From Microbispora sp. H11081 (lineage in GTDB: Bacteria; Actinomycetota; Actinomycetes; Streptosporangiales; Streptosporangiaceae), in contig NZ_JABBWV010000001.1 of the NCBI RefSeq assembly GCF_012999535.1, forward strand, positions 1,054,001-1,118,000: 64,000 nt of DNA, in the 5' to 3' direction. Below, one piece after another: positions 32,741 to 42,610 of this stretch. Below the pieces are notes generated by a model. The model searched no databases. It was not told the DNA's origin and saw only the letters and a program-made list of their open reading frames with translations. The translations under genes were made by a program, and so were the position numbers. The number at the start of each line of letters is the position of its first letter. Positions within the stretch are counted from its first letter, which is position 1.

Positions 32741-34789
32741 TCAGTCGTCACCCCACCGCCCGGTTGTCACGGGGTTGTGGCCCCGGACCTCCAGAACCTT
32801 GGCGAATTCCCGCTGGCGGTGGCGTAGGCCGTGAACAAGCATCACCTCGTGGGCTCCCACCTCGTTGGCGATGTCGAGGAGTCCTCGTCTGTCGGCGTGG
32901 GCGGACAAGCGCATCATCTCAACGCGGGCGCGCAGTGGGATTTCCTTCACCGCACCATGATCGTTGACGGACAGGTGTGATGCCTGCTCCTCGACGAGTC
33001 TGAGCAGTCTGGCGCCAGCAGACTCCTCGTCCTGGTAACCGGAGAGGAACAGCGCGCTGCGGGGCTCTGGCAGTATCCGGGCAGCCCACTGGACGGCGGG
33101 ACCCCCGGTAAGCATGCCGGACGTCGTAATCACGACGCCAGAAGTGAACAGGTCCAGGTCACCGGGACGCTGCGCGCGGGCCACGCCGTCGCCGAAGATG
33201 CACAGAGGAGACGGCCGGTCGGCTGTGATGCGCTCGAACGACGACGTTACATCGGCTGCCATCCCGTCGAGCAGCACGGGTACGTGCGGAAGGTGCTTGC
33301 GCATGATCATGGCAAGTTCCTGCGCCCGCCCCAGTGCGAAGGCCGGGATGAGCACACGCCCGCCGGTCGTGTACACCTCCTCAATGGCCCGGACCAAGTC
33401 CCTGACGCGGGTCTCCCGGGAGTCGTGGTCCTCCGCGCAGCAGGTGGACTCCATGACGAGGAGATCCGCCTCGCGTGCCGAGTCCGGGACGGAGTAACCG
33501 TCCACGGTCTCTTGACGAAAGCCGGAGATATCACCGGTGATGACAACACGTTCGCCACCGGCCTGCACGACGACTCCCGCAGCACCGAGAATGTGGCCAG
33601 CCGGGAACAGCTCCACAGTGAGGTCGCCAATCCTGACTACGGTGCCAAAAGGGACTTCCTCACATCGTTGTACGGCCGCCTCGACCGCATCGCGCCGGTA
33701 CAGGACTTCGCTGTCCGCGCCCCATCGGCGGTGGAGCCGCTCCCGCTCGCTCATGAGCTTGGTCGAGTCGGCCCACATTCGGGGCATCAACTCGGTCGTC
33801 TCCGGAGTGGCCATGATCCGCAGATTTGGAAGGCGTTCGACCAGGGCGGGGACGTAACCGCAGTGGTCGGTGTGGGCGTGCGTGACCACGACGGCATGAA
33901 CCGGCCCTGTAAGAGCCTGGTCGATGTCGCGCGGCGGAAGCGCCGGATCGCCGGGCCGTAGTCCGGCGTCGATCAGCAGGCGGGTCGTACCTGCCTCGAC
34001 AAGTACGCAGGAACCGCCGATCTCGTCAGCGCCCCCCAGCGGTTGAACGCGAAGGTGACGTTCTCCGCTGACGGTCACCCGAGGAGGCGCCGGCACTGGC
34101 TGTGGAGGCGTAACAATCGCCTGAAGCGCCGCTGCGAGAGCCTCCGGCGCGATACCAGCTGTCTGGGCCGCGAGAACAAGCGGAGGCTCTGACCGCGCCT
34201 TTGGTTCGGCGCGGAGGTTGCGTGGGTCCCGGGTCTCCGGTCCCCCGTCGACTGTGTCGGGAGTCTGCTGGAGGACCGCCAACAGGGTGGACGCCAGGAT
34301 TCGGTGGTCGTGCAGTCGCCGCTGCAAGGCCGCTACCTGGGTGTCCAGCTCCTCCGCGCGCTTTTCCGCGTCGGCGAGCGCGCCCTTGGTATTTTGAAGG
34401 GCTTTGTCGGCGTGCTCGTGCCTCCCTCTGGCCACCTCAAGTCTGCCACGAAGATCATCAATCTTCTCCTGGTGGCGTTTGCGTAGAGTGCGGCGAGCGT
34501 CCTCCTGCCTGGACAACTGCTCAGCGAGGCGCAGGCCAGCGCGGACGATGTCGCTGTCAGGAGACAGGAGCAGGGTGGCGACCGCCCGCAGATTCGGCTG
34601 GTCGCGGTCGATCAGCAGGTCACGCCGGAGTCTCGCACGCAGAGCCGGAACCCGGACGAGTGCATCGATGATCACCTCGCGATGTTCGGTGGCGAAACAT
34701 CCCGCGTCGTATTCTCTCCCGGCCAGAGCCGGCCGGGAAAGCATCACCTCCGCCGCCGCGTGGAGGATCGGCAGGAGAAGGTCCGTCAT
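32741..34789 (-). CDS. Beta-CASP metallo-beta-lactamase-fold nuclease with coiled-coil N-terminus
   Basis: A 682-residue protein. The first 260 residues are helical, with a coiled coil (residues about 90-160, rich in RLEVARG and ADAEKRAEELD). The MBL core then shows THAHTDHCGY near 302-311, GHILGA and TGDISG; beta-CASP motifs follow as ESTCC, PAFALGRAQEL and LSAHADRRGL. All metal ligands are in place, so it should be an active RNA or DNA processing nuclease of the CPSF/RNase J type. Its start overlaps the stop of the giant ATPase gene (ATGA), so the two are translated together. Confidence 0.87.
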   Translation of the reverse strand: MTDLLLPILHAAAEVMLSRPALAGREYDAGCFATEHREVIIDALVRVPALRARLRRDLLIDRDQPNLRAVATLLLSPDSDIVRAGLRLAEQLSRQEDARRTLRKRHQEKIDDLRGRLEVARGRHEHADKALQNTKGALADAEKRAEELDTQVAALQRRLHDHRILASTLLAVLQQTPDTVDGGPETRDPRNLRAEPKARSEPPLVLAAQTAGIAPEALAAALQAIVTPPQPVPAPPRVTVSGERHLRVQPLGGADEIGGSCVLVEAGTTRLLIDAGLRPGDPALPPRDIDQALTGPVHAVVVTHAHTDHCGYVPALVERLPNLRIMATPETTELMPRMWADSTKLMSERERLHRRWGADSEVLYRRDAVEAAVQRCEEVPFGTVVRIGDLTVELFPAGHILGAAGVVVQAGGERVVITGDISGFRQETVDGYSVPDSAREADLLVMESTCCAEDHDSRETRVRDLVRAIEEVYTTGGRVLIPAFALGRAQELAMIMRKHLPHVPVLLDGMAADVTSSFERITADRPSPLCIFGDGVARAQRPGDLDLFTSGVVITTSGMLTGGPAVQWAARILPEPRSALFLSGYQDEESAGARLLRLVEEQASHLSVNDHGAVKEIPLRARVEMMRLSAHADRRGLLDIANEVGAHEVMLVHGLRHRQREFAKVLEVRGHNPVTTGRWGDD

Positions 34790-37700
34790 CGGGACAGCCC
34801 CATTCGCTGGGTGGCCTTCAGAAGAACGGGCTCCGGCCTCAGCGTCCCGTCGTCCTGAGGGACCAGCGCACCGAGAATCCGGAGCACCTCCACCAGGTCC
34901 GCCGTCGAGATAAAGCCCTCCTCCTGGAGATTGGCCTCCGACAGAGGGTGGTCGTCCCCGTCGCTCCCGATCGAAGCAAGGAGGTCGGAGAGCGTCTCGG
35001 GGCTCTCCGCCGTGTCGAGGATCTCCACCAGCGTCTGCCATGCGGAGCTGAGCGCCGAGCCGGAGAGCACACCGGTCGACCGGACGAACTCCTCCGGGAC
35101 CTCCTCCAGGTGTCTCCGGCAGCGCTCCAGAGCGTGTTCGGGGTCAGGGTCGCCGACGGTGAGCGTCTGGACCACCTTGCTGATCAGCAGCGGCCAGCCA
35201 CCGGTGGTGCGCAGCAGTGCGTCCTGGCTCGACCTGTCCTGGAAGCCGAGTCCGACCTCGTGCATCCACTGCCGGACAGCGGCATGGTTGAAGCGCTGGA
35301 GTTCAATCAACTCTGCGACGCCGGTCAGGCCGCCGAGGCTGTCGTCTTCCGGCTCGGCCCCGCGACCCGCCGAGAGCCATTCCGAGGCGTGCTCGGGCGG
35401 CGCGACCAGGGCGATGGATCGTGTCCCCTTGGTCGGGGCGGAGATCGCCTTGGCCGCCCTCCGCGCGATGGTGGCCGCCTTCCTGGGCTGCTGCCCCGTC
35501 AGGTCGACGATCACGATGTCGTGGCCGGAGCTCTGCTCGGCGCGCTGCAACGCCCCTTCCAGAGTGAGACCGTCCGCTCCGACCCGCAGTGTTCGGGCCT
35601 GCTTGTGCCGAGAGGCGGTCTCCTCCAGGGCGGCGGCCACCCGGTCAATCTGCAAGGCCGGTGAACCGGCGATCAGGTGCAGCACGTTGCGATGACCGAG
35701 CACCCTTGTCACCTGACTACCGGTCAGGGGGGACCGCTCGCCGTGCTCCTTGTAGGCGTCGCGGTAGGACTGTGCGTCGAACTCCTCGGGCCGCTCGAAC
35801 GTCTCGGCCTGCCCGAGCACGGCCTCCACCTCGTCGGCGCCGCCGAGCAGGTTGAGGATGTGCGGAGTGCGCAGCCGGTAGCGTTCGCCGTCGGCGGCGA
35901 GGACACCGAGGTTGACACACTCTTCCAGCAGCCCACGGAATCCGTCGCTGGTCGAGTCCTTGAATCCGTGCGGCCACCACTCCTGGCAGTCCGCCCGCAG
36001 TTGGCTCGCTGTCAGCTCGCCGACCCCGCTCTCGTCGAGCGCGTGGAACGCGACGGTGTAGGCGATGACCTTGTATCGCTTGTCCAGGTTCAGGGTCCAC
36101 TCGAAGCGGTCGCGGAAGCCACGCGCCAGTTTGCTGTCTCGCCAGACCGCGTCCACGTCCTCCCGCGTGATTTCGTACGGCAGCGCCATGTGCGTCGCTG
36201 AAATCCGGCGCAACCGGGTCAGCAGGGCGTCGGCGAACAGCTGAATGAGGGCCGGAGCGTTGTTCGCCTCCGCGATGACACGCGCCCCCAGGCGGGGGGA
36301 GAACCTGAAACCGAGCGCCTCCAGGGGCTTGGTCAGCAGATTGTAGGCGTCCTGCGGATCGAGCGGACCGACCGCGATGGGCGTTCCCAGATGGGCGAGA
36401 GGCTGGTTGGACAGGCTCTCGAACCGGGCAGTCTGGTGCAGGCCGGCGAAGACGACCTTGACGCGGCCGTCCGTCTCGTTCATCAGGTTGCGCAGCGCGA
36501 TGACATTGCTGAAGGAGGCGTCCCTCGCGTCCGCGTTGAGGAACTCGTCGGCTTCGTCCAGCAGGATCAGCAGTTGCCGCGCGGGATCGGCCTCAACCCA
36601 CTCCTTCACCCCCCGGCAGATCTCCTCCGGGTCGGCAGGGGGTGCCGATCGCTGCGGCAGAACCTCGGCCTGCGTGAGCCGGTCGGCGAGCGTCCGCCAT
36701 AACGCGGCGACGGATTCGACCTTGCCGATGTTCTGGATGACCTCGGAGATGACCAACCGGTTCGGGTCGGTCTTGCGGATGTACCGCTCGGCCTTGCGCA
36801 GGAGGGCGGACTTGCCGAGCTGCCGCCCGCCGTACACGAAGGAAGATCCGGCCCGGCTAATCACCTCCTGCCACTGGTCCAAGCGCCCGTAGAACATCTC
36901 CTCTGGCACGTCTCCCGTGGGGGCGTACGGATTGGTGGCGGTGAACGGGGCCAGCAGATTCACCGTCGTGCTCCAGTCCGCGTCGGGCAGACAGGCGAGG
37001 TAACTGATCGCGGCGTCGTCGAGGAACGCCGCGATCGGTGTCGGACGCCTGCGGCTCACGGCGGCCAGTTGCCGGCGCTGCTCCATGGTGAGCACACCGA
37101 AGTAGAGGACGAGGACCGTCTGGTCCGCCGGCTGCTCCTTCAGCCACTCGATGACCTGCTGCGGTCCCGGCGGTCGCCATACCAGCAGGAGCTGGAGCCG
37201 GTCACCTGACGGGCTCATCCGGGAACCGAAGGCCGGCAGCTGCGGATCGACGATCGTGCGCACCTTGTCCAACGTGATCCAGAGCCGGTCTCGTTCTTCA
37301 CGAGAGGCTCCCTGCTCGCCCTCCAGGCCGATAACCTGCAGAACCGCGGTAACGGCGGACCTAAGGTTGCCCGCCCCCTTCGGCCCCTGGGACAGGGCGT
37401 GCCACAGACGCAGGCCCTCTCCCGCCACGGCGCGCCGGGTGCGAGGAATGCCAGAGATCGACAGCCCGGTGCGGTGTAGGAGGAGACCCAGCTCAGGCTC
37501 GTCGATCTCCTGGCCGGTACGGAGCGCGTCCTTGAGCCGTTGCAACCACTCCGCCCCTTCCTGACCCTTCTGCCTGGCCGGCAGCCGAGCGGACATGGTT
37601 TCGAAGGCCTGCGGAAAGTGGGGGAAGAACCGCTTCAGGTGGTCGACCGTGTCCGATATCTCGGGCAGCCGCTTGCCGCTTTTCGCCTGCGCCATGAACT

Positions 37701-40700
37701 CACGGGCGGTGGTCAGGTCACCGTCCTCGATGTAGGTCCTGATGCGTTCTCGGACGTCGGCGACATCGGCGTTCTCGGCGCTCAGGGCGGCCAGTGCGGC
37801 CAGCTCCGCGGTGATCTGTTCGTCGCGGACGCGGGCGACCTCCCGCTCCAACGCGTCCAGCTCGCGCGTGATCAGGTCGAAGTCGTCCCGCTCGGTGTTA
37901 CCGAGAGCCTGGAGCAGAGCGGAGAAGCGGGTGGCGGTCACCTCAGGGAGCACTCCCGCCCGGCGCCACTCCGCGATGCGGTCCTGAAGCTCGTCGATGC
38001 GATCGTCACGCTCGTGCCGGGCCTCGTTGACCAGCTTGTCCCTACGCTGGCGGAGCTCGGTGTGGAGTTTGTGGTCCTGCTGAGCCAGGACCGAGAGGAG
38101 GGCGCGTGTTCCCCGGTGGTCGCCGTTCCCGGCGCGTCCCTCGAAGGCCGTCCGCCAGTCACGGTCGCCGGTGGTGCAGAGGGGGAGCAGGTCTTCCAGC
38201 GTAGGCCGGGCCCGCGGCGCGACGGTGTCGGCGTCGAAGTCGATCGTGGGGGAGAGGAGTAGGTCGCCGTTGAGGAGGTGTGTGATCAAGGGCTCCGGCT
38301 GGGAGAGCGGCTCGCCGTCCAGCAGGCCCAGGGTGTCATGCACCAGCAGTGAGACACCGCTCGCCGCCGCGGCGACGAGCGGGTCGGAGGACATCGCCAA
38401 GGCAGCGATCTCCTCCTCGACCTGCGTCCGGTAGCCCTGCACGGTCGCGCGAAGTTCGTCCAGGTGCCGGACGACCCAGGAGACGCCGGACGCGTCCGTC
38501 TGCAGCGACTCCACCTCGCGTACCGCGGCCACCCAGTTCGCCACGAGGTCGAGAGACTTGTCGATTTTCTCGATCAGTTTGGCCCTGGCGCCGGAGTGAA
38601 TGCGGTCGGCCCCTCTGCGGGAAGCGCGGGCCTTGGCCGTCTCGTCGATCAGCCGGTCGATCGCCTCTCCGGTCCGGAGCTTGTCGAGTTCCTGTTCGAC
38701 CTCGCGTGCCAGGGACGCGTCGTCGCGGGCCGCGCTCGCCAGTAGCCTCCCCGGACCCGACGAGTCATCCTGGATCAGGGTCTTCCAGACATCCGTGGCC
38801 AGAGCGTACTTGATCTTCTGGGATGGGCCCTCGTCCAGGAACCTGGCTGCGGCGGCAGAGGCTTGCTCCCGGCTTCCGTCCGCCTGCGAGGCGTCGTGCA
38901 TCCGCCCCGACAGTCCGGACACCAGATAGGCCCCGGCCTTCGCCATCCGGCCGAACGCCTCACCGTACGCCGTCAGACCAGGGTACGGCGCCAGCGCCGG
39001 CGACAGCTCGTCCAGCAGGCGAGTCGCCTCCGGGGTCGGGTGAACCAGGCCGCTGCGCAGCGCCGCTGCCCAGGCCAGCAACTGACCGGGCACGTCGTCG
39101 CCAAGGGCCTTCACGGTCACGTTCACAGCGGACTCCGTGAAGGCGGCCGACAGCCGCCCGGCGAACTCGCTCGTCTCGGCGGATATAGCGGCGCACCGCC
39201 GCGCGCTCACCTCCGCGGAGGGTCTATCCGCAGCCTCACGCAGCCACGCCGCCAACCCGAAGCGCCCAGCACGGAGCGCGGCCGCCTCTGCCTCGGCGGC
39301 GGAGCCGGTGAGGCCCACTCCACCGGTGAGCTCCGCGGCGCCGCTGGTCGCTAGGGAGCCGGTCGGCCGGGCCGGTTCCAACTCGGACCTGTCGTCCGCG
39401 CCCGCCTCATGCACTTCTGTGTCCGACGGCGGGACGCGTTCCTGCGACACGGCCGCACGCGCCTTCAGCGGACGCGTCGGCTTGTCCTTCACCGGCTGCG
39501 CCGCACTCTCGATGAAGGCGTCCAGGTCGGCGAGCTCGTCCAGGTCGGCGTGCCGGCTCACGTCCGCCGGAACGGGTGGAGCATCCGCGGCGGATGGTGA
39601 GGAGGGCGCCTGCGGCTCGTCCGTCCCAGGAGCGACACCCCCATCGTCCTCTCCTGCCGGATTCTCATCCACCGAGCCCCCGCCTGTGGAGCCGTCAAAA
39701 GATGCGTCATCCGACGGGATAGTCGCGCCGCCGTCATTCTCTGCAGGCATCCCGTCGTGCAGTGGAGCGGGCAGGGGCACGCCGACATCACCGGGAACTG
39801 TCAGCGAACCTCGAACCGCGGCCGCGCCCAGCTTGCGCCATCCGGGGGGTGCCTCCTGGCGGAATCGTTCCTGCAGCTCGTCGATCCTGTCAAGGGCGTC
39901 GGGGTCGTCAGCCAGGCTGATGAGTTCCGCCAGGATCTCCAGGACTGGGCTCTCTGCTGTGGCGGCCTCGCGGACCTCCTGGAGAAGGTCTTCGAGATTC
40001 GATGGGCCGTTGACGTGGGCCAGCGCGAGGATCCTGCTGCGCCGGTAGTCCTCGGACTCGAGCTGGACGATTTCGTGCTGGAGCGCCTCGGCGGTCGTGC
40101 CAGAGAGTGCGGAGCCGCGAACAACCTCGAGGCTGCCCCGGAGCCCGTCGAACTCTCGGACGCCCCGCAGGATCGCCTCGACATCCTCGTCAAAAGGCCG
40201 TCCTGCGTCCGCGAACGCCTGCCGTACCCGCTCGGCGGCGGTTGCCGCATCCTTAAGCGTCCGGCGCAGAAGGTCGAGTTCCGTACGCAGGGTCGATCTG
40301 GAGGGCCGCTGATCGTCATCAACGGGTTCCCGGGGGACCGAGGTCATCTCTTCCTCTCCAACATGAGACTCCTCGGTATAAGACGCTTGGAGCGATCCAC
40401 TGGACGACAGGGATAGGGCGGCCTCCCGGAGCTCGGAGAATGTGATCGGCTCCTCCGGGAGCGTGGGATAACCGGTGCGGAGCTCCCGCCAGGCGGAGCG
40501 GACCGCGTGCGCAGCGGAGGCACCCATCCGCTCAGTGGAGCCCATGAGGAGCCCGAGCGCCACCGTGGACAGCGGCAGATCGTGCCAGTAGACGTGTGCG
40601 AGCACGAGGTCAACCATGCTCTCGGTAAGACCCTTGGCACTGGTCAGTGTCGCGGCGAGCATGGGGGCGTTGGAGAGAACGTCGGCGGCCTGACCGGAGT

Positions 40701-41067
40701 GGAGCAGGCGAGCGCACTCGTCCGCGGATAACTCGTCGTGGTTATCGAAGCCGGGAAGGAAGGGGGTGCTCAGGGCGCAGGAGAGGGAGGTCTGCAGCTT
40801 CCCGTCAGTTCCGTGGAGGATGCGGGTGAGACCGATGGCCGCCGACCGGGGTATCGAGCGTACGTCGCCGAGCTTGACATAGCTCAGGACCCTTCTGCGG
40901 ACCGGTGGCGGATAGTGCCGGACCACCATCAGATCGTCCGGGGTCACACGGGCTGCCGCCTCCGCCACGATCAGGCCGACGTGTTCGAACGCGGCCAAGG
41001 CGCTGACTTCGCCCACTGGCGCCGGATGTCGGTCATGCGGGCCCTTCGCGATGCAGAGTTGCCGCAC
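34786..41067 (-). CDS. Giant P-loop ATPase (2093 residues)
   Basis: One uninterrupted frame from GTG 41067 (AGGGGGA six bases upstream). About 1350 residues of mostly helical, Glu/Ala/Arg-rich sequence precede an ORC-like AAA module: Walker A GGRQLGKSALL near 1411-1421 and Walker B LLILLDEADEFL near 1499. A winged-helix region follows (about 1640-1760). The final 250 residues contain a second alpha/beta segment (SGHDIVIVDLTGQQ). A low-complexity Asp/Pro/Gly region lies near 430-520. I recognise no family for the N-terminal part. It is coupled to the beta-CASP nuclease downstream, and divergent from the kinase-headed operon at 41581; probably a large defence or stress machine (inference). Confidence 0.82.
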   Translation of the reverse strand: MRQLCIAKGPHDRHPAPVGEVSALAAFEHVGLIVAEAAARVTPDDLMVVRHYPPPVRRRVLSYVKLGDVRSIPRSAAIGLTRILHGTDGKLQTSLSCALSTPFLPGFDNHDELSADECARLLHSGQAADVLSNAPMLAATLTSAKGLTESMVDLVLAHVYWHDLPLSTVALGLLMGSTERMGASAAHAVRSAWRELRTGYPTLPEEPITFSELREAALSLSSSGSLQASYTEESHVGEEEMTSVPREPVDDDQRPSRSTLRTELDLLRRTLKDAATAAERVRQAFADAGRPFDEDVEAILRGVREFDGLRGSLEVVRGSALSGTTAEALQHEIVQLESEDYRRSRILALAHVNGPSNLEDLLQEVREAATAESPVLEILAELISLADDPDALDRIDELQERFRQEAPPGWRKLGAAAVRGSLTVPGDVGVPLPAPLHDGMPAENDGGATIPSDDASFDGSTGGGSVDENPAGEDDGGVAPGTDEPQAPSSPSAADAPPVPADVSRHADLDELADLDAFIESAAQPVKDKPTRPLKARAAVSQERVPPSDTEVHEAGADDRSELEPARPTGSLATSGAAELTGGVGLTGSAAEAEAAALRAGRFGLAAWLREAADRPSAEVSARRCAAISAETSEFAGRLSAAFTESAVNVTVKALGDDVPGQLLAWAAALRSGLVHPTPEATRLLDELSPALAPYPGLTAYGEAFGRMAKAGAYLVSGLSGRMHDASQADGSREQASAAAARFLDEGPSQKIKYALATDVWKTLIQDDSSGPGRLLASAARDDASLAREVEQELDKLRTGEAIDRLIDETAKARASRRGADRIHSGARAKLIEKIDKSLDLVANWVAAVREVESLQTDASGVSWVVRHLDELRATVQGYRTQVEEEIAALAMSSDPLVAAAASGVSLLVHDTLGLLDGEPLSQPEPLITHLLNGDLLLSPTIDFDADTVAPRARPTLEDLLPLCTTGDRDWRTAFEGRAGNGDHRGTRALLSVLAQQDHKLHTELRQRRDKLVNEARHERDDRIDELQDRIAEWRRAGVLPEVTATRFSALLQALGNTERDDFDLITRELDALEREVARVRDEQITAELAALAALSAENADVADVRERIRTYIEDGDLTTAREFMAQAKSGKRLPEISDTVDHLKRFFPHFPQAFETMSARLPARQKGQEGAEWLQRLKDALRTGQEIDEPELGLLLHRTGLSISGIPRTRRAVAGEGLRLWHALSQGPKGAGNLRSAVTAVLQVIGLEGEQGASREERDRLWITLDKVRTIVDPQLPAFGSRMSPSGDRLQLLLVWRPPGPQQVIEWLKEQPADQTVLVLYFGVLTMEQRRQLAAVSRRRPTPIAAFLDDAAISYLACLPDADWSTTVNLLAPFTATNPYAPTGDVPEEMFYGRLDQWQEVISRAGSSFVYGGRQLGKSALLRKAERYIRKTDPNRLVISEVIQNIGKVESVAALWRTLADRLTQAEVLPQRSAPPADPEEICRGVKEWVEADPARQLLILLDEADEFLNADARDASFSNVIALRNLMNETDGRVKVVFAGLHQTARFESLSNQPLAHLGTPIAVGPLDPQDAYNLLTKPLEALGFRFSPRLGARVIAEANNAPALIQLFADALLTRLRRISATHMALPYEITREDVDAVWRDSKLARGFRDRFEWTLNLDKRYKVIAYTVAFHALDESGVGELTASQLRADCQEWWPHGFKDSTSDGFRGLLEECVNLGVLAADGERYRLRTPHILNLLGGADEVEAVLGQAETFERPEEFDAQSYRDAYKEHGERSPLTGSQVTRVLGHRNVLHLIAGSPALQIDRVAAALEETASRHKQARTLRVGADGLTLEGALQRAEQSSGHDIVIVDLTGQQPRKAATIARRAAKAISAPTKGTRSIALVAPPEHASEWLSAGRGAEPEDDSLGGLTGVAELIELQRFNHAAVRQWMHEVGLGFQDRSSQDALLRTTGGWPLLISKVVQTLTVGDPDPEHALERCRRHLEEVPEEFVRSTGVLSGSALSSAWQTLVEILDTAESPETLSDLLASIGSDGDDHPLSEANLQEEGFISTADLVEVLRILGALVPQDDGTLRPEPVLLKATQRMGLSR

Positions 41068-41580
41068 AGTGTCCCCCTTCTTCGTTGGTGGGGCGCGAAC
41101 AGTCCGTACGCGGAGAAATGCCGATCAGGACCGTCGAGTCCGAGCAAGAGCGGCTGGGGCATGGGCCGCGCAGGGATGACCGGTCCTTCTTGGTGACGGG
41201 TGAGCGTGCCGGGCTTGTCGATGACGAACGGACCATATCCCAAGAGAAGCCGACTGACAACAGTGAAATCAGTTCACAGGAAACGCCATGTGAGGGTACA
41301 AATTGAATGCTTTGGGGCAGGCACGGTTGAAGCTCATGAATCCGGCGGTAGGGGATTCCAAGCGTCAGCATGGCGACAGCAATGCTGACTATCGAGCTGT
41401 TGCTTGGGTTCACAGTGTAGATCCTGTAGATCCCGCGATGTCAACCGGCTACTGTTGCGTGGCGCAGGCGAAATTGTCAGGCGTGATCTCCTTGAGACCG
41501 GAACGAGCATCTCAGAAGCCCGACCCGCATATCTTGAGGGCGGTGCGTTCCCCCCTACGTCGCCGTGGAGGCAGGTAAGC
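41068..41580. promoter_or_regulatory. Divergent control region between giant ATPase and kinase operon
   Basis: This 513-bp gap has no supportable gene. On the minus strand TTGTCA (41260-41255) and TATGGT (41237-41232) are exactly 17 bases apart, a good promoter for the ATPase-nuclease operon. Next to the -35 is the palindrome GTGAA-n5-TTCAC (41263-41277). Toward the kinase, GGGTTCACAGTGT (41407-41419) lies just after TTGCTT and repeats the sequence seen in the promoter at 28262-28291. GTTCACAG thus occurs in both halves of the gap. Confidence 0.45.
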
Positions 41581-42600
41581 ATGGACCCCCTGGACCGCTC
41601 CGACCCTCAGCGGATCGGCGGGATCACGCTACGCGGACGGCTCGGTTCCGGCGGAATGGGCCGGGTCTTCTACGGGATTACCGACGACTACGAGCAGGTG
41701 GCTGTAAAGATCATCAGGGAGGATCTGCTCGGCCATGCCGAGGCGCGCGCCCGGTTCGCCCGGGAGATCGACGCGTTACGCACCGTTCAGGGGCCGCACG
41801 TCGCCGCTCTGTTCGACGCCTCCGGCGAGGACGAGGAACCGCCCTGGCTCGCCGTGGAGTATGTGCGCGGCCTGAGCCTGAAGGAGTTCGTCGAGACCTA
41901 CGGCCCGCTGAGCGGCGAGCATGCGGCGACGCTCGGTGTCCTGCTGGCGTCTGCCCTGGGGGACATCCACGAGGCCGGCCTGCTTCACCGTGACCTCAAG
42001 CCCGGCAACATTCTGCTCGGCAAGGATGGAGCGAAGGTCATCGACCTGGGCCTGGTCGCCCTCGTCGAGGGCCCGACCGACCTGACCACGACCACCTCGA
42101 CGCTCGGCACGCCCGCCTGCATGTCGCCCGAGCAGGCCAACACCCCCAAGAAGGTCACCGCCGCCACTGACGTCTACTCTCTCGGTGCGACGCTGATGTT
42201 TGCGCTGGCCAAGCACTATCCGTACGACGGCAAGACGGTCGCGGCGCTGTTCATGAACATCATCAGCGCCGAGGTGCAGCCTGACCTCAGCGGCCTTCCC
42301 GCGGAGTTCGAGCCGCTCATCGCCGCGATGATCGCCCACAACCCTGAAGACCGCCCCACGGTGTCCGAGGCGTACGAGCGGCTGAAGGACCTGGCGACGG
42401 CAGAAGCAGGCACGCTGCCGGTGGCCGTGCGCAGACTCGCCGAAGTCACCTACGTCGAGCGGGAGACCGATCCCAAGGCCCCTGCCCCGTCCGTCCGGCC
42501 TCGCCCCCGTAACCTGTCCGAGGTCGTCGTCCCCGGCTCCGTGGTCGCGAAGCTCGCCGACCGTCTCCGCGGCGCGTACGCTGCCGGCGCCCGTTTCTAA
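41581..42600 (+). CDS. Cytoplasmic Ser/Thr protein kinase
   Basis: A 339-residue Hanks-type kinase without a membrane segment. GSGGMG is at 22-27, K43 binds ATP, HRDLKPGN at 136-143 is intact, and the DFG motif reads DLG (155-157), a tolerated change. A basic, Pro-rich tail of about 50 residues follows the kinase domain. ATG 41581 follows GGAGGCAGG. It heads the rightward operon; the helicase gene begins 10 bp after its stop. A second kinase closes the operon at 61172. These may phosphorylate the helicases or methylase, as PglW is thought to do in the Pgl system (analogy only). Confidence 0.86.
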   Translation: MDPLDRSDPQRIGGITLRGRLGSGGMGRVFYGITDDYEQVAVKIIREDLLGHAEARARFAREIDALRTVQGPHVAALFDASGEDEEPPWLAVEYVRGLSLKEFVETYGPLSGEHAATLGVLLASALGDIHEAGLLHRDLKPGNILLGKDGAKVIDLGLVALVEGPTDLTTTTSTLGTPACMSPEQANTPKKVTAATDVYSLGATLMFALAKHYPYDGKTVAALFMNIISAEVQPDLSGLPAEFEPLIAAMIAHNPEDRPTVSEAYERLKDLATAEAGTLPVAVRRLAEVTYVERETDPKAPAPSVRPRPRNLSEVVVPGSVVAKLADRLRGAYAAGARF

Positions 42601-42610
42601 AGGGAGAACC

